Assembly (NCBI GenBank): GCA_004794785.1
Contig: SJOL01008593.1
Coordinates: 218,825-282,824, forward strand
Origin: Opisthorchis felineus
Taxonomy: Eukaryota; Platyhelminthes; Trematoda; Opisthorchiida; Opisthorchiidae
Direction of reading: 5' to 3'
DNA length: 64,000 nucleotides
Shown: one piece after another, positions 43,480 through 55,026 of the stretch
Numbering within the stretch: the first letter of the stretch is position 1
Layout of the letters: each line of letters starts with the position of its first letter
Program-made: the position numbers and the translations under genes
The notes under the pieces: generated by a model
Seen by the model: the letters and a program-made list of their open reading frames with translations, nothing else
Told to the model about the DNA's origin: nothing
Database searches by the model: none

Positions 43480-43800
43480 GTTGGATAATGCCTATTCTTC
43501 ATATGACTGCCCACAACTGCCGTCATTCGTGCATTTTCCCTACAAGTCGGGAAATAAACCTATTATTACTATTATTACATCGGATAATGTCCACTGCTTG
43601 TGACGCTGCCCCTTTTCCACGTAATCCCCTGTACCCACAACACCGTCAGTCACGCTTTTATTCTGACTGTAACATTATGATCATGTCTGACGGTACGCCA
43701 CCCACCAGTCGGGGATAAACATTATTATTAATATTCTACCGGCACCACTACGGTCATGCCCGACGAAATGCCACCCACCGGTCAGAACTGAACATTACCC
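43480..43800 (+). repeat. Three tandem Rep-C 3' ends
   Basis: Three successive plus-strand Rep-C terminal segments can be read. The first ends CGGGAAATAAACCTATTATT (about 43,480-43,580). The second ends CGGGGATAAACATTATTATT (about 43,581-43,735). The third ends GAACTGAACATTACCCTTAA (about 43,736-43,800). Each carries the CCACCCACCAGTC or equivalent phrase before the tail. Bodies are absent. Confidence 0.65.
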
Positions 43801-44638
43801 TTAATAACGTTTTGGCATGGCCGATAATATTTCTTGAATAAGTGATCAGACGCAAGTGATCGCTCCTCATTCTTCGGTGATTATCCGTGGACAGGTGGAG
43901 TTCGGTTGTTGCGTCTTGTTTGCGCGCGCGCGTGTTCTCTGTTGGTTTGAGTGTGTTTGTTGTGCTCAATGTGAAATAACCTATATCCATGCCGGCTTTA
44001 CGGCTTCTGACACATCTACAACTTGACTTGTTGTGGGTCAAGGTCGTAGGCGGGAAAAGTAACGCAGGTGGTTGAGGCATAAAGGAAATAGACGGGAGGT
44101 GGTAAGTGCACGTGTACTTAGCAAACTAAGCGTAATGGTTGAAGTGTTCATCAAGCCCAAGGAAGCCGCGGTTTACTTTCTGGGAGACTGACCGCTTCAA
44201 GAGCTATCAAACTAAGGAAGGAAAAGCCAGTTTTGCCCAAGGCTAAAAGCACAGGGCATAATGCCAGCAACACATCTGAACACGAAAATCTCCAAAACGG
44301 AACTCAGGAGTTCCGTTGGGGACGGAGTCTCTCCTCGAAATGTTGGGACGTTTACATACGTCTGTTGAGCTTGAGCTACTCCTGGGATGCAGTTGCTGTG
44401 TTTTCAAACAATCATTACCAGAAACTTCGTAGAATTAGTGGCAAACCATGCTGCGCATCATATTCGTTATGGCAAGTGAATCACATAATACCAAATATAG
44501 CTGTGGAAGACCGGAAATTACTAACTTTTTCCATTCATCAGTTGTTACCAGGTTTATTTGCCATAAATGGGTTATATACATTGCTTTCTCACAGTAAATG
44601 TACATGACGTATGACCAGGATAGCATATTAATACTACT
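43801..44638. other. No gene recognised
   Basis: The region contains a short CG-alternating tract near 43,920-43,932 and a 124-codon plus-strand frame (44,233-44,607) with no recognisable domain. Confidence 0.42.
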
Positions 44639-44639
44639 A

Positions 44640-44850
44640 CTACCAATAATAATAATAACGTTTATTCCCAATTGATGGGTGGCATGCCATCAGGCATGAT
44701 CGTAATGTTGCAGTCTGAATAAAAAATGACTTGTGCAGTTTGTGGGTGCAGTACATTGCTCGGAAAGGGGACAGGGTCATAAACGGTAGGCACTATTACT
44801 GACAATAGTAACTTGTAGGTGAGATTTTGTCGTGTATGCGAAAGCAATCT
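44640..44850 (-). repeat. Rep-C 3' end, minus strand
   Basis: (AAT)n followed by AACGTTTATTCCCAATTGAT and GGGTGGCATGCCATCAGGCA matches the Rep-C terminus. The similarity continues to the CATAAACGGTAGGCACTATT block and ACTTGTAGG..GAG, shared with 25,840. Confidence 0.72.
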
Positions 44851-47119
44851 AATCAGGAGGTCCGAATTCACTGCACAACTGCTTCATCCTCATTGAGAAA
44901 CTTCAGCAGTGCACATCTCACTACACAGATTAACAAAAATACAAATTTCCGGCTAGCATTTTTAAACAAGACCGTTTGGCCACTGAGGACTGACCAGCAC
45001 TGTTATCAATTCACACTTAAACAGTATATACTGCCACTCAACATTTAGTCAAGGGAGCCACTACACATGAGTTAATCATCTGACCGGTTCCTGCAGCGGG
45101 GACACTTTAAACAGTTTTAATCATCAGGTGAATTTTACTGTTCCTCTGAGCCACATATAGATTGTTGGTGTTGTGAAGAGAGGCAGCTGTACAGTGCCTC
45201 TTGGTTTCTTAGAGCAGATAAATTTTGAAAGCCGGACGAAAACTCCACTGACACTTGTAGCCTCGGAAGCGCTGACAACTGAATGTGAGCCAACGACAGT
45301 CGAAAAGTCTTGCGCTGTTATGATTGTTGATACAACGGAGAACCGACCGTGGATAAGCGCCTGTTTACCTCACCGACTCAAGTACGAGATAGAACAGTAA
45401 CTTTCGGAAGAAAAACATCCCAAAGCGAATCAACGGTTAACCGGCTGGAATTTGTCGCGCAATGAAATGTAACCACAAACACAAAGACTTCATACCTCCA
45501 AAAATCACACCGTCGAAAGCTTCCACAGATATACCTCTTGGGTGGTTATTTCTGCTCCTGCAGGACTGAGCCATCGCCTCCTTTTCCAACAACAATGGCA
45601 GTTCTACCTGCAGAATATCCGCTTAAATCAAACTCCGGGTTTTGAAGCAAAGGATTCGAGAAGTCTCACAGTTACGTGTGACTATCAGTAACATGCCGCA
45701 CATGAGTTTTGGGTACGTGATCGGTCAACTGGTGAGGTATTTGTAGCAAGGATAATCGGTTGTATCTGCATGAACCGCTAAGACACTTGAACGGAAAAAG
45801 CTGGGACGGTGAGTTCATTAGCTAAAGGGTAACCGGGTAAAACAAATATCAGCATGTCGTGGCTGTCTTCTCATACTTGGTGTACGTTTATAGGAAAAGA
45901 AGAAATTTGCTTCACGTCTGGTAGGTAAGAATGGATGGGCTGTCGGGCCATTACCTGGGGACTGTTCGTAGAATGGGCTTGCAGAAAAGTTTCACCACAG
46001 CGTACCGCATTACATGTTGTGTAACTGTGCTCACGTCCCACAAAGTGTGAAACAAGCGCGGATATGGCAAAAAGACCCACGAAGGCCACGGTTTTTTCAG
46101 GGTACGGGGGATTTGAGCTGTGCCCACTTTTGGGACTGAACCCGGTTTGCAACAAGATATTAGGCGATGGGTTACTTTATGGCAGAAGAGGTATATCCCC
46201 AGAAGGCTACAGTGACTCATAGTGTGTTTAAAAAGACTCGATTGTGTCCGCGATGACAGGGGAGAGGTGGTCAACAAGTTGACGCAGCCCAGTCGGGATG
46301 TTTAGTGGAGTTTCAAACATTTCCTAGGGTATTTTCCAGCAGGAGCATCAATGCGAGTTCCCAAATTTATGATCTGAGATGAATTACGCAACCTTTATTC
46401 TCAAAAGACTAGGGGGAGAAAAGTAGGTATCGAGAGTAAGAGCTGAGTGCTAATCTCAGTCTCACGGACCAGAACTGGTCGCAGAAGTGCACCACTGGTC
46501 AGTGCTTAAAAGGCTTATGCAACAACGAGCGGGCAATTAGCAGCAATATCGATGGATCTGCGGGCGCGGGCCACGTAAAAAGCTCTTGACTCTATCTATG
46601 GTGGGAGGTGGGCAGCCACTGAGGAGGAAATCAGGTGACGGCTTCACTTTTGATCATAAAAAGGGAACACGATATAGAGCAAGTCAAGATAATGTTCACT
46701 GCGGATTCTGGGTTTTACTGGGCACTTGACGCATGCTATTTGCAACGCTCGTGGTTTATCGTCTAGGAAGTCGTGGGGAGGCGGTTTCTCGGACCGGGGA
46801 CCAGAATGTGGACCTCAATATCTTTGCAATACGATGCTTCCGCAGCACATGCACGGCTCTAAGAATGCGATTTTGTTAGAAGGGTGATGCACAGGACCAT
46901 TAGTTCATGGGGCCAAGAGCGAGAGCACTTGTCACTCTGTTGCAGACCAAAATGATAAAGGGAAGTGCTGCAAAGTTCAGGCGACTAAGTGTTACAGATA
47001 TTGGAGGATGCGAGGTTTAAAGACGACGGGTTTATTGAGGCGGCGTTAATTCCAGATGGCTTGTAATACCAAGGAGCCCTCCTGACTTGCTGAGGGCCAA
47101 ACATGGACAGCTCTGAATG
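44851..47119. other. No gene recognised
   Basis: About 2.3 kb without a supported feature. Two overlapping minus-strand frames (46,277-45,951 and 46,155-45,871) have no recognised domain. Confidence 0.45.
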
Positions 47120-48100
47120 ATAACGATAATGATGTTTATTCCCAACTAGTGGGTTAGGGTTAGGGTTAGGGTTAGGGTGGAATAGGGACGGCGACATAAA
47201 GAGTGGGCATTAATCGAAGTAGACTTGGACACGCCTGAGGCGGCATGGGTAGGGAACCAAAATTACAAGGGCTCTTTCTTATGGGGAACATATCAGATGA
47301 GACAAGGTACGATCATTAGGATTTGAAAGTGGCGGGCAAAAACAATACGAGGGAGTGCATAGCAGGAGGATTCCTGTCTGGTACTTGATAAAAATAATAA
47401 AAGAAAAGCTTCAATCTGCAGGAAAAGTGGAACCAGAATAACGGATCAGGAGAGGCAGCAGAACTGGCACGAGCTGGCCGGCTGATTTGAACTAAAGCCT
47501 AAAACCGTTACTGAGGCATCGTAGCCTTGGGCTGTTGGGCTTATGGCCAGAGTCACAAAAAGCGTAAGTGGGGGAACATGCGGTACGGATAAATGGTAGT
47601 AGGAAACTAAGAATCACCGTGTGCAGTGAAACTAGAGAGACTCACTAGTGTTGCTGCTGGGGCGAAGACGGGTCTAAAAGTTCCTTGGGAGGAGTGCACG
47701 AAAACGCACAAGAAGGAACGCAAACTGACTTGGTGAGGGGTACAAAGTAAAAGACACCGAGATGTTCAGAGCCGATGGAAGGTTCAGCAAATTGGAATGA
47801 ACGCCTCCCGGTGGCAACTTTGATTGTGGTTGCATGCACATCCTCGGAATGGGGTGCGAATTTCATGACTGATGTTCACCAGTATGCCTCCTGAGCTCCC
47901 GTCTATAGAGGGTGAACCGATTTCGACCCGAGAAGGCGGGTTGGACAGTGTCACGCCAAAAAGAATTTTCCTGTCCAGATGGAGTATGGAGAAAGCTGAG
48001 CAACCGACAGCTGGGCCAGATGCATCGCCCAAGGAGTATTCTGCCTTCGTAGTGAGCGAAAGCTGCTTTAAACCTGATTGCTCGGAACCAGTTGAGGGCT
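47120..48100 (-). repeat. Rep-C copy with telomere-repeat tract
   Basis: It begins ATGTTTATTCCCAACTAGTG. The usual GGCATGCC...GTGGGTACAGGG segment is replaced by TTAGGG repeats, after which the family resumes with GGGACGGCGACATAAAGAGT. The body follows the 23.2 kb copy (GGCGGGCAAAAACAA, GCTTATGGCCAGAGTCACAA, GAGACTCACTAGTGTTGCTG) to about 47,830; the upper boundary is uncertain. Confidence 0.68.
47151..47177 (+). repeat. Interstitial telomeric repeat, GGG(TTAGGG)4
   Basis: Four perfect TTAGGG units preceded by GGG sit inside a Rep-C copy. TTAGGG is the flatworm telomere unit. The length is too short for a telomere and the location is internal. Confidence 0.92.
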
Positions 48101-49140
48101 GAGAGAACGACCCGTGGTGTCGACTACCTTAGGGTACCGCTTTAGTCCCTAGAGGGCACTTTTGACCGACAGCGTATAGACGGTTTCGGCTTACAGAATC
48201 TTTGGAGCAAGTCGAACACAGCACCCAACATTTAGATATGATGACGACTTAAGCAGAAATCCGTCAGATTTGTCGTGACACGGAACCCAGTGCCAAAATC
48301 CTAGGTACCCATGATTACACGAGGCAGGGAATCAATAAGACCGACGAGTTTTTAAAAGCTGACGGGCCTCACGTTTTATAAGGACTCAGAAGACATGCTA
48401 TAGGATGCTCCCTCAGGAGAGGGGAGGCTTTTTATTCTAAGTCAGTTGTGCATGCTCTGAGGTAAGCCGGATCCATTTGAACCCGGAAGTTCCGAAGACG
48501 TGTAGCAAGTAGGGCTTTTGAGCAGGCCGTGATTAGACATGCGTTACTAGCTACCACAGTCAGGTCTGAATGTAATTGCAGCGATTCTCCAACCTTCCCC
48601 GAAGAACGAAGGTGCCGGTTGGCGGACGTTGGGCTGCAGGACGACCCGAGGGATGAATGGTAGTGAGCTGGGGTCCAGTATATGTTTGGAGGAGGGAGAC
48701 GAGAGAGCACGGTGGTTTCGGCTATCAGCATGTGAGTTGATGGGTTGATTCAGTCTATCACGGATCCGGTACGCACATAAACATAAGAGAGGCACCCAAT
48801 ATGACTTTTCGACGGATTAACACTGCTACCTACCAGGGGAGCCTGGGAGCTATCAGGTTCAACAGACCGGTACAGAGTACATCCAAGTTGCTATACTTTA
48901 GATACACTTGTCCGCGTTTGGAAACTGGATGGGACTCGGCATGTGGAAGCGAACAAGAGAGATAGAATATACTGAATGAGTGCAACAGGACCATTCGGTA
49001 GAATGAAGCATGTCTGCGAGGATGTCCGACTTCAACCTGTAAATCGGTTCCTACAGCGGCAAAATGAAGCGATAGTACCACTGTCGGTAGGGTCTTATGA
49101 GGCGGCATGGGCTGAATCCTCAAAGAACTCTTCCTTATTA
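48101..49140. other. No gene recognised
   Basis: Minus-strand frames at 48,432-48,795 overlap each other and show no domain. Confidence 0.42.
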
Positions 49141-49149
49141 GTGGGGGAA

Positions 49150-49270
49150 CACCCTTCTTTTCGCTTGTGCCTTTCAGGTGTACGACATCCGCTGAACGAC
49201 AAGAACAAAACCGACCGGGGAAACTTGGGCAAAAGCCTCGATCCTGTCTATCAATCCGTGAATCCGTGAG
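49150..49270 (+). mobile_element. CR1-A 3' end fragment
   Basis: TTCTTTTCGCTTGTGCCTTT, AGGTGTACGACATCCGCTGA and GCAAAAGCCTCGATCCTGTC match the CR1-A 3' UTR. The end is TCAATCCGTGAATCCGTGAG, the clearest example of two exact 8-bp units (AATCCGTG) in the window. Only about 120 bp was inserted, a very short 5' truncation. Confidence 0.82.
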
Positions 49271-51039
49271 AACTGACATGGCAAGAGAGAGGAGTTTGAG
49301 CGGAAGTTCAAAATTTATTGGACGGGCACATGGCAGATATGTGTTATGTTGAGCGTACCTGAACGTTAAACTTCACTGTAACGCTAGGTAAAGAGGTCCA
49401 AAAGAGACCCCCACCTTGCAACCAACTAATAATTCTGAATACGTGAGCACTGACATCTGAACTGAACCGAGCTGACCTTGGGACTGACCGTAGGGGTTCT
49501 CATTTCGAAATTTCAGATGTTAAGGATTTGAAGCATTTTGGTGAGTACGTCATATTATTCTTATATGGTTTTATGAGTTTCGCCTGTGTCAGTAGCCCTC
49601 GTAATGTCTTTTAACACTTTTTGGCAGAATCCTTACAGAAGGGTGGTGCAAGTGAAGCACCTAGTTCAATGGCGGCCACTCTGTTAACCCGGATAAGAGC
49701 TCGGAGTGCTGTTTTTCGGAAGCCGGGGGATCACTTGGGGATATCGGCGGCCTGATTATCGAGGCATTGCAGTTCTGTCGAAAAGCATTGTTTGGATAGT
49801 GATTCCCTTAAGTCTTCAATGCGCAAGACGCCTAGGTCCAACGTGAACAGGTCGTGTTGGTTTGTTTAGCGTAGCTGCGAAATGTAACGGTATTGATGGT
49901 AGTCTCCCGTAACCTCGCACCGACCACTATTTGTTTCCAAGTACCTTTGGGTACAGACGCAACGAGCTAGGTTGGATTAGTTGCCGTCCATCTGCAAATC
50001 AACAGACAGAGCCAGGCAAACCAGAACCATCTACTACATGTGGCCAATTTCAAGTTTGGCGGATGGTCATTCTGAAGCATATAGGTTGATTTCAGTCACC
50101 GTTCGGTGTAGCTTTCCAATAAAATTTCACTGTGAGCATCAGAAACGTGCATCCTATTCAACAATTCAGTCGATTCTACTCCCCTGTACCCGTGTTTCAT
50201 TCGATTTACTCAAGCCGAGCTATGGGTAATCACTTTAGTTCCCTTCGGTCTAGTAGGCACCGAAATGCCCTTTTGCTAACGTGTTGCTTGGTTAGATGAG
50301 CTTTCGCCGACATTATTCAATGGAATTGTGGACTCTGATACTGGGCCATTCTTCATACCACAACCGTTTAGGATGCGACTCAGTAAGGCACAACACTACG
50401 GATCTTCCGGCTAGTAGTTTTACGCCTTACCTACGCAGCCACCCTGCTTATAGGTTGTTGTGTCTCCACCTGTGAATAGTCTATCGGCAGTCTCCATAGC
50501 TCGATGGAGGGTCATTTCGTATTTCTAGCCATTTTTGTTGGCATTTAACCATCTTACAGATCTCACGGTCGTCGTCATGCAGTACGTATGGTAAATGTGC
50601 CAACGAGAGACCATGGACATACCTCGGAATTATAGTGGTGCATGAACTTAGGCTTTGGGGAATTCCACCAGTCATCATAAATCACAAAACTGACACCTTT
50701 AACATGCATGACAAATTTTCCGTTACGGAAATATGCTTTGATTAAAACCATCATTGCCTGTGTATTCATCATCTGCTGTAGAAGCTGTTCGTATGTTTAA
50801 CAGGGATTATAGCTGCAACAGTTTTGCGTGCCGATCATCTGGAGGATAAAAATGGGTGGTTATGCACTGGAGGCGATGGTTGATATAATTGATACGTGAT
50901 TTCAGGAGTATTGGTGGAGTTTTCGTTGGAAAGATCGGAAGGGGTAGCTATGCACTGAAAGAAGCAGCTTGAATGCATCTGCACCATTGAGCCTCCGACT
51001 AGACCGTGTCTGTCAACATCTCTAATCCCTGGTTTGTCG
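49271..51039. other. No gene recognised
   Basis: About 1.8 kb with no supported coding frame, RNA or family match. CATACCTCGGAATTATAG at 50,619 faintly recalls the RTE-B 3' UTR but is too short to call. Confidence 0.42.
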
Positions 51040-51252
51040 CGTCTTGGGGGCGAGATGACTCAGTGGTTAGAGCGCGAATTTACTGACCAGAAGATCCGTG
51101 GTTCGAACCCGATCTCTGCATCTATGCTTGGGCAAACTGGCAGTACCCCAGCCCTCGTGCTTTCTTCGGGTGGCAGGGCAGCTAGGCATCGAAAGGTTGT
51201 AAAAAGCTGAACGATTATTATTATTATTATTGTTTATTATTACGTCTCGGGG
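51040..51252 (+). repeat. tRNA-derived SINE, best copy, with target-site duplication
   Basis: The body is 51,050-51,242. Box A is in GATGACTCAGTGGTTAGAGC and box B is GGTTCGAACCC (51,100-51,110), spaced as in a tRNA. Next come the unique body (GGGCAAACTGGCAGTACCCC; GTGCTTTCTTCGGGTGGCAG; GCTAGGCATCGAAAGG) and AGCTGAACG, then (ATT)n. The flanks are CGTCTTGGGG (51,040-51,049) and CGTCTCGGGG (51,243-51,252), a 10-bp duplication with one mismatch. Internal RNA polymerase III promoter boxes would drive its transcription. Movement would need LINE-supplied enzymes. Confidence 0.93.
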
Positions 51253-51264
51253 TTCACATTATAG

Positions 51265-51885
51265 AGACGTCAATGTTCAGCGCAGCTGAGTTTTCTAGCA
51301 ATGACTTTCATAGTTCGCTGCAAAGCCATTGCTTGATCTCCCCTGGATCGTTTCCACCCTTCGAGTAGTTTTGCGAAAAGGATTGTCCGAGGAAGTCGGT
51401 TAACTAGCATACTCAGTACGTGACCAAGCCAGTGCAACCTGTTGAATGGGAGAAGTTCATCCATCGTGGGCGAAAACCATTCGACTTACTTCAACACTAC
51501 TAATATGATGTTCCCATTAAACTCGAACAATGCTACGAAAACCTATGGTCGAATACTGAACGTTTTTTAATGCTACCAGGTCGCACTGACCAGGTTTTTT
51601 ATTCTTATAATGAGGTAGAGCGCACCACACCCTTGACAAGTAAGCTGATGCTGTGCCTGACACCACTTGATGTAGTGAACTCGCGCAAGAGCTAACCATA
51701 GACCTTCACTTGTCCACGGGAGTTGGATTACAGCGCTTTAAGGATTGCCAGGAGTTCTTGAAGGTCACCTCTGCCTCATAGACACTGCCATAGTGTCGGA
51801 CAGTCCGCAAATCGAAGGCAGTTTTCAAGTTAAGGAAGTCCACCATTGTTTGTTGCCAGAAGCATTGTCGCCGTTCCATAATCTC
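51265..51885 (-). pseudogene. RTE-A-like RT fragment (minus strand, decayed)
   Basis: Minus-strand frames give EIMERRQCFWQQTMVDFLNL with KTAFD (the 'VVFLDLKAAFD' motif), and SSCASSLHQVVSGTASAYLS overlying the GELSPEFTTSSGVRQG region. After a large deletion, LPFNRLHWLGHVLSML..NRLPRTILFAKLLEGWKRSR reads at 51,464-51,270. The YADD block is lost. The gene is dead. Confidence 0.68.
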
Positions 51886-51977
51886 GGGGATAAAAATGAT
51901 ACTTTCCTGTTACCAAGGCAGAGGAATGGGGTTTGTTTGGAGTACTCCACCGTGAGGATTTGACTCAAGGGTCCGCC
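51886..51977 (-). mobile_element. RTE-A leader fragment
   Basis: ATGATACTTTCCTGTTACCA, then AGGCAGAGGAATGGGGTTTG and GAGGATTTGACTCAAGG, matches the reverse complement of the leader at 63,735-63,815. It abuts an RT fragment on one side and a SINE on the other, with the endonuclease missing. Confidence 0.62.
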
Positions 51978-52091
51978 CAATGCTGCCAGGTTACCCAGGC
52001 GTAGACAGGAGCAATCGAGATATAGAGGTGGGTTTCGAACCACAGATCTTCCGGACAGCAATTTCGCACCTTAACCACCGAGGTACCCTGA
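51978..52091 (-). repeat. SINE 5' half (copy 5)
   Basis: On the minus strand it reads CTCGGTGGTTAAGGTGCG (box A region), then GTGGTTCGAAACC (box B), 'CTCGATTGCTCCTGTCTACG' and GGTAACCTGGCAGCA. The 3' half is missing. Confidence 0.78.
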
Positions 52092-52261
52092 GCCCTTCGT
52101 TCACTGACCCCCAACCTCATCCTGTCCATGTGAAAAAATCCATCCACCCCTCTATTAGGTACTTCCAGACACTCAGCGAATTAGAGCTAACCCGATTGAT
52201 GAAATAGGGTGGTCTATAGTTTAAGGTCTTCCCTGGCTTACGGCTACTACCAAGCTTCGGC

Positions 52262-52335
52262 ACTATTCCAGCCCTCTTGCTTCCTTCGGGTAACATGATA
52301 GCTGTATATTTAAAAAGTTCTACAGCTGAACGGCG
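52262..52335 (+). repeat. SINE 3' half (copy 6)
   Basis: TTCCAGCCCTCTTGCTTCCT, TCGGGTAACATGATAGCTG and TTCTACAGCTGAACGG match the SINE 3' half. The head is lost. Confidence 0.68.
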
Positions 52336-52539
52336 TGGTCCTTGTTACTTAAATGTAAAAACTATCCCATGCCCATAAATATGACCAAGCTCGCATAACC
52401 TACGCCTTGCACATTTTAAAGATGGTAAGGGGTGAAGGTGGTAATCACAGAACTACTAGACTCTGAAATCAGTAAGTAATATCGACGGGGGTTTGCCTCC
52501 GCCGTAGTTCCAATCACTAGGAGGGATGCACAAATCCCT

Positions 52540-53347
52540 TTTCAAAACCACAGTGGGCATACGGTTGGTAACCGTAGCGTTCATGGTGTTCTCTAAGATT
52601 ATCTTGGATAAACTGATCTGCTCTCAGTAGAGTCGGATTCGTGAGAACCAGACTGCAATTCGCCCCGGGTGAGGGTGCATGGACCACACATTCACGTAAC
52701 CTCTAAAGCTATTAGTGGCTATGTTTGTTTTTCTTTATCCTAGGGCTGTCTTTGTTCCCGCTGGTCTCCAAATACTGTGGCAGTATCTTTCGGTCAAGAG
52801 TATCCCATGTAAACACCTGTCTGTTTTGTAAACGCTATGCACCAACCCATGTACGCGGTCTACGATAGGGTCTTACCCGATTTCACTTCACCCAGTAATG
52901 TTAGGCAGGCTTCTTTTCTGCCCTCCTTCCTTTTGAGCTTCGGTATTCGTGTGATCTGAATCTTTCATACGACCTCACATCTTGGGACGGTGGTCGGAAT
53001 TCTGTTGGGATGCTAGCTCATAGGTAGTGAGTACGTCGAGGATATTGCCCTGCTGTGATCAGGAGAATGCTTTCAAGCCCATCCACATTATCGTGGATAA
53101 CAATGCACCACGGCTTATCATGCGTTTAACACCTGCAAACTACGAAGTGCTACTGAACGATTGAGTGGGATCTGATGCCCATTCTCGCAGATGACCCGAC
53201 CGATGTGGTGAATAACTTCATCCATTCTGGTGTCTTCACGAGCCCCAGGAACTGATGAAGGAGAAAATCATTTCCTGCACCATAAAAATCACGACGGTTA
53301 TCGACAAACCGCGGCACCTACTGTGCCGCCGTGACAGCATCGTGTTT
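52540..53347 (+). pseudogene. RTE-A-like RT fragment (plus strand, decayed)
   Basis: Frame-broken matches run VFSKIILDKL, SRIRENQTAIRPG (the RENQAGFRPG motif), VFVPAGLQILWQYLSVKSIP (the 'FDSVDR..LWQYLSLKGVP' region), and later MRFTPANYEVLLND-stop-VGSDA, then IDKPRHLLCRRDSI. The YADD region is not intact. A SINE begins directly after it at 53,348. Confidence 0.65.
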
Positions 53348-53532
53348 GTTAGGGTTGGCTCGAGAGCGCGAACTCGCTGACTTGAAGTTCCATGGTATGA
53401 ACCCAACCTCAGCATCTTTACTGCTCCTGTCTAGCTTTGGGCAACCTGACAGTATCTCAGTTCTCGTGCTTCATTCAGTTGGCGTGACAGCTAGGCACTG
53501 AAAGCTGGATGCCTGTCATTACTTATTATTAC
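53348..53532 (+). repeat. SINE (copy 7), box A partly deleted
   Basis: GGCTCGAGAGCGCGAACTCG lacks part of box A. Box B is mutated (ATGGTATGAACCC). The body (TTTGGGCAACCTGACAGTAT; TAGGCACTGAAAGC) and a short ATTATT tail are present. It is sandwiched between an RT fragment and an RTE-A leader. Confidence 0.75.
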
Positions 53533-53533
53533 C

Positions 53534-55026
53534 TTAACTCTCATGCTTCCTTCGGGTAGCATGGCAACCGGGTAGTCATTCACCCTTACAGGTCTTCGTT
53601 CACTGACTCCTTGCATGTCCCTCACCCAAGTCCTGATTTACCTAGCTGTGGAACTCCTAACCGTTGCTCCGTATCTAAATTTATGCCCGGTAAAGTATAT
53701 ATAATAAACCCACATTGTTGCTTTCAACGTCCATGACCTTTGTCAAATTGAGCAACAAGTAGGTTTTGCTTATACCTCATCCGCCCTATCGGTCGTTGTA
53801 TATTGTGTCTCCGAAACAACCATACATGACCCCAGTTCGGCCATACTCCTCAAACTGCTCGGGACAAGCCCAGAATTCTCGCACTTTACTCTTCGGATGT
53901 CTGTTTCTAGCCAGCACAAACACTCATACCGTATGACTTGAAGGCCACTAACTACAAACCATAACTGGACTAAGTTTGACCGTGTGACAAGCAGTTACCG
54001 GTGGAGAGCTTTACATGATTTGTCCGTTTTGGACTCTGGGCTCCGATCACGGGATTGTGCGGGCGCGCGAATCTAGTCGCTTTTCCTCTAAAAAAATACC
54101 GGCTGATACAAAGCCATCCAGTTCATATGAAAAGCGTCCCAGTAGCTCAATATTTTCGAGTTTACTTGGCTTAAAAGTCACTACAACTCGATGAGTGCGA
54201 TGTTTGTAGTGGTAATTTTGATGACCATTAGAGAAAGGTGAAGGAAGCCATGCTCACAACTTTTGAAATCGTCTGCCCGAGATCACTCGCACACCCCAAT
54301 GGGCACTGGATCTCGTTACGATCAGCAGCTCTGACTGAAGCCAGAGAACTATACGAGAAACAAACGACTATGATGATGTGCGCGTATCCCTAAAGCACCG
54401 AATATTGAAGAACCTAGCGTTTGACAGAAAACGCTGGTGGATCTCAATAGCCCAGGAAATAGGGAAATCTTTTGAAGCGGGGAACAAACGCACCCTGTTC
54501 CGGCCAGTCTGATCAACTGGTCCGAGGAGAGCGGGTCTAAGTGAAACTATCTCCGGAAAGGCTAGGACTTCAATTCGTTCACAGTACCGTTTTGAACGAT
54601 AGGCTGAACACTTTGAAGAACCGTTCAGCTACGCCTCATCAACTCACTCTCTTAAAAAACCGAATGAACCCGTACGGAACGTGGACATCAGTCCACCATC
54701 TTCGACGAGAGTCCTGCGTGCAGTTTCATTGATTCAGCGTGACAAAGCACCTGGTCCAAAAGATTTGCACCCTGAACTTTTCAAAGAAGTAGGCGAGGCC
54801 GTCGTGACTAACCTAGTGACTATACTTCAAAATATCTGGGGTGAGGAAAAAATTCAGACAGAATGCAGCGCCTCGACCGTGATTCTCATATTCAAAGGAG
54901 GGGCAGTGACACCGTGCAAAAACCACCGGCACATCAGCTTTGTGGCTATGGCTCCCAAGGTGTTCTGTGGCATCATCCTACGCATGTTGCTTCGTCATCG
55001 TGAGAGTCAGATTCGCGAGAGAAAAA
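53534..55026 (+). mobile_element. RTE-A copy: leader end, endonuclease start, linker, RT start
   Basis: A leader end (CTTCCTTCGGGTAGCATGGC, then CCGGGTAGTCATTCAC) precedes NVHDLCQIEQQVGFAYTSSA, CVSETTIHDPSSAILLKLLG and FSHFTLRMSVSS (endonuclease N-terminus, 53,715-53,930). A deletion removes the rest of the endonuclease. The linker (54,240-54,660) leads into RT, which is cut at 55,026 by a SINE in opposite orientation. Confidence 0.75.
54541..55026 (+). pseudogene. RTE-A RT N-terminal part, interrupted by SINE
   Basis: The frame holds STRVLRAVSLIQRDKAPGPK, DLHPELFKEVGEAVVTNLVT, STVILIFKGGAVTPCKNHRH, and FCGIILRMLLRHRESQIRER. This is the fingers region of an RTE RT, before the first catalytic Asp. 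Sequence after residue RER is SINE, so the catalytic core is absent. Confidence 0.8.

Noticed and set aside
43915..43935. Short CG-alternating tract
   Set aside because: Too short to be a notable satellite or Z-DNA feature.
51050..51120. Possible tRNA gene (box A and box B present)
   Set aside because: The tRNA-like part continues into the SINE body and tail, recurs in ten copies, and does not fold into a clean cloverleaf by eye.
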